This document shows positions 42,058 through 46,068 of a stretch of 46,068 bases of DNA, piece after piece (the stretch's first letter is position 1; every line of letters starts with the position of its first letter). Under the pieces are notes generated by a model. It was not told the DNA's origin, made no database searches, and saw only the letters and a list, made by a program, of their open reading frames with translations. The DNA comes from an uncultured Devosia sp. GTDB taxonomy: Bacteria > Pseudomonadota > Alphaproteobacteria > Rhizobiales > Devosiaceae. The DNA lies in NCBI RefSeq assembly GCF_913055165.1, contig NZ_CAJXJS010000028.1, forward strand, positions 1 through 46,068, read 5' to 3'. A program made the position numbers and the translations under genes.

Positions 42058-42728
42058 TGGACCTTGCCCCAATTTTCTCTCCGATCCTCCTGACCCTTGC
42101 CCTGGCGCTGTGCGTCACGCTGATCCTTGTCGTGATCGCGACGCCTTTGAGCTGGTGGCTGGCGCGGGGGCGGGGCGGCGGACGGGACGTCGTGGGGGCG
42201 ATGGTGACGCTACCGCTGGTGCTGCCGCCGACGGTGCTGGGCTTCTACCTGCTGCTGGCGCTGGGGCCGAACGGACCAGGCGGCGCCATTGCCGGCCTGT
42301 GGGGCGCACGGACGCTGGCCTTTTCCTTTGCCGGCCTAGTCATCGGCGGGGTTGTGGCCTCGTTGCCCTTCATGGTGCAGCCCTTGCGCAATGCCTTTGC
42401 CGCCATCGAGACAGAGGTGCTGGAGGCGGCCGACACGCTGGGCGCATCGCATATCCAGAGGTTCTGGCGCGTCGTGCTGCCGCTGGCGCGGCCGGGCTAT
42501 ATCGTCGGGACGATCATGAGCTTTGCCCACACGATGGGCGAATTCGGCGTGGTGCTGATGATCGGTGGCAATATTCCGGGCCAGACCAAGGTCCTCTCGA
42601 TTGCCATCTATGACTTTGTCGAGCGGCTCGAATGGGACAAGGCCCATGTTCTGGCCGGCGGCATGGTGGTCTTCGGGTTCCTCGTGATCTTTGCGACGCT
42701 TGTCGTGGGGCGGAACAGGCAGACCTAA
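42057..42728 (+). CDS. modB: Molybdate-type ABC transporter permease
   Basis: A 223-residue inner-membrane permease with five to six helices (ILLTLALALCVTLILVVIATPLSWWLA; AMVTLPLVLPPTVLGFYLLLAL; FSFAGLVIGGVVASLPFMV; final VLAGGMVVFGFLVIFATLVV). The EAA loop that contacts the ATPase is EAADTLGASHIQRFWRVVLPLARPGYI, followed by MSFAHTMGEFGVVLMIGGNIPGQT, typical of ModB. The modC ATPase gene expected next is absent; the following gene is lldD-like. The permease sequence is intact, so the ATPase must come from elsewhere or the transporter is inactive. Confidence 0.9.
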   Translation: MDLAPIFSPILLTLALALCVTLILVVIATPLSWWLARGRGGGRDVVGAMVTLPLVLPPTVLGFYLLLALGPNGPGGAIAGLWGARTLAFSFAGLVIGGVVASLPFMVQPLRNAFAAIETEVLEAADTLGASHIQRFWRVVLPLARPGYIVGTIMSFAHTMGEFGVVLMIGGNIPGQTKVLSIAIYDFVERLEWDKAHVLAGGMVVFGFLVIFATLVVGRNRQT

Positions 42729-42734
42729 GTCACA

Positions 42735-42753
42735 TTGACTGCTAACATGTTAG
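42735..42753 (+). promoter_or_regulatory. Promoter region and palindromic operator of the lldD-like gene
   Basis: TTGACT (42735-42740) is a good -35. The perfect 12-bp palindrome CTAACATGTTAG (42742-42753) begins one base later and fills most of the spacer, the classic place for a repressor. The -10 at about 42758 is weak, as expected for a controlled promoter. Confidence 0.5.
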
Positions 42754-42792
42754 TTGCTAGGGCAGGCTGGAGATCACGCCGGAGCGCCCAAA

Positions 42793-43974
42793 ATGTCCGC
42801 CATCGACAAGGTCCTGACTGTTGACGAGATGAAGCGGCTGGCGCATCGCCGGGTGCCGAAAATGTTCTTCGAATATGCCGATAGCGGGTCGTATACCGAG
42901 AGCACCTATCGGGAGAACGAGAGCGATTTTCAAAAGATCAAGCTCAACCAGAAAGTGGCGGTGAACCTTGAGGGGCGCAACCTCAAGGTCAAGATGCTGG
43001 GCCAGGAGATCGCCATGCCGGTGGCGATTGCGCCAGCGGCGACAGGCGGCATGCAGGTGGCCGATGGCGAGATCAAGGCGGCCAAGGCGGCGGAAAAGTT
43101 CGGCATTCCCTTTTCGCTCTCAACCATGAGTGTGTGCTCGATCGAGGATATTGCCGAGAACACGACGGCGCCCTTCTGGTTCCAGCTCTATGTGATGCGC
43201 GACCGCGACTTCATCAACCGGCTGATCGACCGGGCCAAGGCGGCCAAGTGCTCGGCGCTGGTGCTGACCATGGATTTGCAGATCCTGGGGCAGCGGCACC
43301 GCGACATCAAGAACGGGCTCTCGACGCCGCCCAAGTTCACGCCCTATTCGATCTGGCAGATGATGCAGCACCCGCTCTGGTGCCTGCGCATGCTGGGCAC
43401 CAGGCGGCACACGTTCCGCAATATTGTGGGCCACGTCGGCGGGGACCATGACTTGGCCTCGCTTTCGGCCTGGACGGCTTCGCAATTCGACCCGACGCTC
43501 AATTGGGGCGATGTCAAATGGATCAAGGAGCGCTTCGGCGGGCCGGTGATTGTCAAGGGCGTGCTGGATGCCGACGATGCGCAGGCGGCGGTGGACAATG
43601 GCGCTGATGCGATTGTCGTTTCCAACCATGGCGGGCGGCAGCTCGACGGGGCGCCCTCGACCATTCGGGTGTTGCCCGAGATCGTGGATCGGGTGGGGCA
43701 CAAGACCGAGGTCTATCTCGATAGCGGCATTCGCAGCGGGCAGGACGTGATCAAGGCGCTAACCTATGGGGCGAAATCAACCTTTATCGGCCGGCCCATG
43801 CTGTATGGCCTTGGAGCAGGCGGCGAAGCGGGTGTGACCCGCGTGCTCGAGATCATGCGCAAGGAACTCGATACCACCATGGCGCTCTGCGGCGAGCGCG
43901 ACATACTCAATGTCGGGCTGCACAATATCTATTCGAACGACATTCCGCCGCGGAACGCACCGAAGCGAGGGTGA
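42793..43974 (+). CDS. lldD: FMN-dependent alpha-hydroxy-acid dehydrogenase, LldD-like
   Basis: A 393-residue member of the L-lactate dehydrogenase/glycolate oxidase family, oxidising an alpha-hydroxy acid such as L-lactate to the keto acid and passing electrons to the respiratory chain. MFFEYADSGSYTESTYREN, MPVAIAPAATGGMQ, FWFQLYVMRDR (flavin site), VLTMDLQILGQRHRDIKNG, VIVKGVLDADDAQAAVDNGADAIVVSNHGGRQLDGAPS (Lys, catalytic His, substrate Arg), and LDSGIRSGQDVIKAL, FIGRPMLYGLGAGGE. GGAG lies ahead of ATG 42793. A palindromic promoter precedes it. Lactate is the most likely substrate, but mandelate-type acids cannot be excluded. Confidence 0.88.
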   Translation: MSAIDKVLTVDEMKRLAHRRVPKMFFEYADSGSYTESTYRENESDFQKIKLNQKVAVNLEGRNLKVKMLGQEIAMPVAIAPAATGGMQVADGEIKAAKAAEKFGIPFSLSTMSVCSIEDIAENTTAPFWFQLYVMRDRDFINRLIDRAKAAKCSALVLTMDLQILGQRHRDIKNGLSTPPKFTPYSIWQMMQHPLWCLRMLGTRRHTFRNIVGHVGGDHDLASLSAWTASQFDPTLNWGDVKWIKERFGGPVIVKGVLDADDAQAAVDNGADAIVVSNHGGRQLDGAPSTIRVLPEIVDRVGHKTEVYLDSGIRSGQDVIKALTYGAKSTFIGRPMLYGLGAGGEAGVTRVLEIMRKELDTTMALCGERDILNVGLHNIYSNDIPPRNAPKRG

Positions 43975-43984
43975 AGGCAAGGCT

Positions 43985-44004
43985 CTCTCCCCTCAAAGGG
44001 AGAG
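43985..44004. repeat. Palindrome between convergent lldD-like and anti-sigma genes
   Basis: CTCTCCC ... GGGAGAG, 7-bp arms, between the two stop codons. It is a REP-like element that could end transcription from both sides. Confidence 0.5.
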
Positions 44005-44007
44005 GTG

Positions 44008-44811
44008 TCAGAGTTCGCGATAGACCGGCGCGGGTGCTGCTGCCGGGGTGAGTTGCGAAAAAACGCTATCTGCCAGGGCCTGAAGGGCATCGACCGGCTG
44101 GGGCCCCACAATGGTACAGGTGATGATGGCATTGGCCCAATAAAGGGCGTTGTCACTGCCGAACCGGACGAGTTCGAGATTGGGGCCGTCAACGCCCGTC
44201 TTGGGCGTGATATAGAGCGTCACCCGTTGGCCGGTGTCATCTTCATACATCAGCTGGGCTGCGCGACCGCCGGGAATGGCCGGGGCGGGCAGCAGGCGTC
44301 CACCGAGGAAGCTGAACCCGGCCGTGGCGAGGTCGGGCATGGCCAGTCCGGTTCCGAGCCGGTTGGACAGCCAGCTCGAGAGATGGTCGGTTTCTTCGCC
44401 TGCAACCTCCACGGCGTGGCGGCCCTCAGCTACGAATACGGTATGGGCGCTGACCGCGTCGGCGATCAGGCGATTGTACAGTGCCAGATTGTCGGCCCAG
44501 GGACGCAGCAGCCAGCCGGCGGCCATGCCGATGCCCAGGACACCCACAATCATGGCGGCGCGGGCCAGGCCCTGCCAGCGGCGGCGCTGGGCGGCGAGGG
44601 CCAGGCGATGAGGGCTAAGGCGCGAGGGCACCGGCTCGGTCGCGGCCGGGCCATAAAGCGTGCGGATGGCGTCAGCCTGTCGCTGCATCAGCGCGGCCTC
44701 GGTCGCGGCTTCCGGATCGGTGGCCAGCTGGCGCTCTATTTCGGCACGATCGTCCGGGCCGAGCTGGTTGTCGAGATAGGCCATCAAGCTGTCGCGATCG
44801 ATCTCACTCAT
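44008..44811 (-). CDS. Anti-sigma factor of the adjacent ECF sigma factor
   Basis: A 267-residue membrane protein. Cytoplasmic N-terminus (DRDSLMAYLDNQLGPDDRAEIERQLATDPEAATEAALMQRQ) is the typical anti-sigma helical bundle but lacks the His-x3-Cys-x2-Cys zinc motif. One membrane helix (AAMIVGVLGIGMAAGWLL, about 90-107) leads to a periplasmic part of about 160 residues (SAHTVFVAEGRHAVEVAGEE; LPAPAIPGGRAAQLMYEDDTGQRVTLYITP), as in RskA/ChrR-like anti-sigma proteins. It overlaps the sigma gene by ATGA. It would hold the sigma factor at the membrane until an envelope signal arrives. Confidence 0.85.
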   Translation of the reverse strand: MSEIDRDSLMAYLDNQLGPDDRAEIERQLATDPEAATEAALMQRQADAIRTLYGPAATEPVPSRLSPHRLALAAQRRRWQGLARAAMIVGVLGIGMAAGWLLRPWADNLALYNRLIADAVSAHTVFVAEGRHAVEVAGEETDHLSSWLSNRLGTGLAMPDLATAGFSFLGGRLLPAPAIPGGRAAQLMYEDDTGQRVTLYITPKTGVDGPNLELVRFGSDNALYWANAIITCTIVGPQPVDALQALADSVFSQLTPAAAPAPVYREL

Positions 44812-45314
44812 TTGACGGTCCTCAGATGCGGCTCATGGGTCGCTCCGGTCAGCTGGCGCAGGGCGGAGCGGGCGCGGCCCAGCCGGCTCATCAAAGTGCC
44901 GAGCGGAATTTGCAGAATGGCCGCCGCCTCGGCATAGGGCGTCCCTTCCAGGGTCACAAGCAGCAGCGCCTCCTTCTGGTCGAGGGGCAGGGTATCGATG
45001 GCGCGGGCGATCTCGTTCAGCGCCATATGGGCCGGCTGCGGCGCCGGCGTGCCCAATTCGGGCAAGGTGTCCATGTCCACGGTCGGGCCATGGCGGCGCT
45101 CGGTGCGCAGGGCGTTGCGGTGCAGATTGGTCAGGATGGTGAAGAGCCAGGGGCGCACCGGCCCGCCGGAGCGAAACAGCCCACGGCGGGAGATGGCACG
45201 CTCCAGGCAATCCTGCACCAGGTCATCGGCGCGGTCGATATTGCGGGTGAGCGCGCGGGCGTAGCGGCGCAAGGCCGGTACATTGGCTTCGAGCTCATCG
45301 AGAAAATCGACCAC
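44808..45314 (-). CDS. ECF-type sigma-70 factor
   Basis: A 168-residue extracytoplasmic-function sigma factor. Region 2: LRRYARALTRNIDRADDLVQDCLERAISRRGLF...VRPWLFTILTNLHRNALR. Region 4: AIDTLPLDQKEALLLVTLEGTPYAEAAAILQIPLGTLMSRLGRARSALRQL, with a complete HTH. No extra C-terminal domain. Middle gene of exported protein - sigma - anti-sigma, 28 bases after the exported protein gene and overlapping the anti-sigma start. Such clusters usually regulate their own promoter in response to oxidative or envelope stress. Confidence 0.92.
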   Translation of the reverse strand: MVDFLDELEANVPALRRYARALTRNIDRADDLVQDCLERAISRRGLFRSGGPVRPWLFTILTNLHRNALRTERRHGPTVDMDTLPELGTPAPQPAHMALNEIARAIDTLPLDQKEALLLVTLEGTPYAEAAAILQIPLGTLMSRLGRARSALRQLTGATHEPHLRTVK

Positions 45315-45342
45315 GCCTATTGTTCCTATGCGTCAGCCAGGA

Positions 45343-45735
45343 TTATTCAACGGCAAGATGCCAGACGCCACCGACGCCGTCACCCGTGGTGTCGCCGGGG
45401 TTCATGTCGTTGACCCAGTAATAGAGCGGCATGGACTTGTAGGCCCACATCTTGGTGCCGTCGGTGCGCTCGACAATCGAGAAGTCGCCTTCGGCCATGG
45501 CGGCATCATCGGCAAATAGCGGCGGCCAGTTGGCGGCGCAGCTGTCGTAGCAATTGGAGACGCCGGGCTCGTCCTTGTCGAAGATATAGAGCGTCATGCC
45601 ATTGGCATCGGTGAGCACCATCTGGCCACCAATGTCGGTCGACATGACGGTACCACCGAGATATTCGGCGGAAAGTGCAGGGGTGGCGAGCAGGGCCAGG
45701 GCTGTTGCGCCAGCCAGAAGCGAACGGAAATGCAT
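45343..45735 (-). CDS. Exported Yx(FWY)xxD-motif protein, 130 aa
   Basis: Signal peptide MHFRSLLAGATALALLATPALSA. The mature protein belongs to the COG4315 family of secreted repeats: ANGMTLYIFDKDEPGVSNCYDSCAANWPPLFAD is the characteristic LYxFDKD...CxxxCxxxWPP segment, with KMWAYKSMPLYYWVNDMNPGDTTGDGVGGVWHLA as the second half. The two Cys may form a disulfide. Function unknown; members are often linked to ECF sigma operons, as here. I use ATG 45735 with GGAAGG upstream; the longer frame to 45801 has no signal sequence at its start. Confidence 0.83.
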   Translation of the reverse strand: MHFRSLLAGATALALLATPALSAEYLGGTVMSTDIGGQMVLTDANGMTLYIFDKDEPGVSNCYDSCAANWPPLFADDAAMAEGDFSIVERTDGTKMWAYKSMPLYYWVNDMNPGDTTGDGVGGVWHLAVE

Positions 45736-45968
45736 GGGATTGTCCTTCCTGTTGCGAGGCCGGACAGCGGCCTCCAGAACCACAAACACCGCCCGCCGCA
45801 ATTTAATCCCGACGCCGCAGATTTTTTTCGTGGCCGGTCGCGCTACCCAGTTTTACGGGGTGCGGATCGCTTTGTCGGCTCCACCGGTGCGCTGGCCATT
45901 GAAATGGCACCAGTTGCCGTCCTATCGGTCCTGGGTCCGCCGGGAAAGAGCGGGCAGGGAGGGTTTGA

Positions 45969-46068
45969 ATGCAGATATTGGTGGCGTTCACGCGCCTGAT
46001 CAGCGGGTTGAACTGGCTTGTTGGTCAGGTTTTGTCGTGGCTGGCCTTGGGGTGTGTTCTGGTGTGCT
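45969..46068 (+). CDS. TRAP transporter small permease (DctQ-like), C-terminus cut by window edge
   Basis: The frame from ATG 45969 stays open to the window end (33 residues). It begins MQILVAFTRLISGLNWLVGQ and continues with a hydrophobic helix, SWLALGCVLVC, the usual beginning of DctQ-type small subunits of tripartite dicarboxylate-type transporters (RxIDxLNxxxGxxxSWLxLxMVLxC). GGGAGGG lies ahead of the ATG. The short length limits certainty; the large permease and binding protein would be expected beyond the edge or nearby. Confidence 0.6.
   Translation, partial: MQILVAFTRLISGLNWLVGQVLSWLALGCVLVC

Overview
The window looks like chromosome of a high-GC alphaproteobacterium of the order Hyphomicrobiales, most like Devosia. 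The reasons are the gene complement (vanA/vanR/vanB, nadA, eda, lldD, a three-gene ECF sigma cluster, a TRAP small permease), the initiator tRNA form, and short GC-rich palindromes scattered between genes. The species assignment is inference. Both ends cut through genes: a BFD-like [2Fe-2S] protein on the left and a TRAP DctQ subunit on the right.

Layout. (1) 1-2478: chromosomal genes (BFD-like, DUF599 membrane protein, Tas-type aldo/keto reductase). (2) 2479-2555: tRNA-fMet with its own promoter. (3) About 2556-27825: a 25-kb integrative and mobilizable element inserted at the 3' end of that tRNA. A 12-bp direct repeat (2544-2555 and 27814-27825) bounds it, and the tRNA's native terminator now lies beyond the far end, at 27829-27869. 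(4) 28038-46068: chromosomal genes again.

The island has a recombination/mobilization frame around defence-type cargo. At the left is a large serine recombinase whose last codons are read from the antisense strand of the tRNA, preceded by a coupled 61-codon gene. At the right are MobC, a relaxase, a soluble VirD4/TraG-like coupling protein and a catalytic-domain-only tyrosine recombinase. No type IV secretion channel genes are present, so transfer would need a helper. On excision the recombinase frame would run through the joined ends into mobC, so recombinase-mobC-relaxase would become one transcription unit.

Cargo: (a) a double-GHKL-ATPase histidine-kinase-like protein with an overlapping receiver-like partner; (b) divergently, a complete EcoRII-type CCWGG restriction-modification operon (Dcm-like methylase with N-terminal HTH, Vsr, EcoRII endonuclease), followed by a small PD-(D/E)XK nuclease; (c) a two-gene operon for a giant alpha/beta-hydrolase - helical repeat - PIN-like fusion of about 1,534 residues plus a 642-residue protein that I cannot place in a family. 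Operon (c) is the best candidate for an undescribed system. Three small exported or unknown proteins lie between (c) and the mobilization module.

The right-hand chromosome holds a core methionine-synthase-like protein divergent from vanA-vanR-vanB (vanillate O-demethylation), serine dehydratase, an esterase, a dCache diguanylate cyclase, a LprI/DUF3298 protein, a TPR-GNAT pair, a RidA-like protein, nadA, eda, a DUF559 gene flanked by 36-bp inverted repeats, modA-modB without modC, an lldD-type FMN dehydrogenase with a palindrome in its promoter, and an exported protein - ECF sigma - anti-sigma operon.
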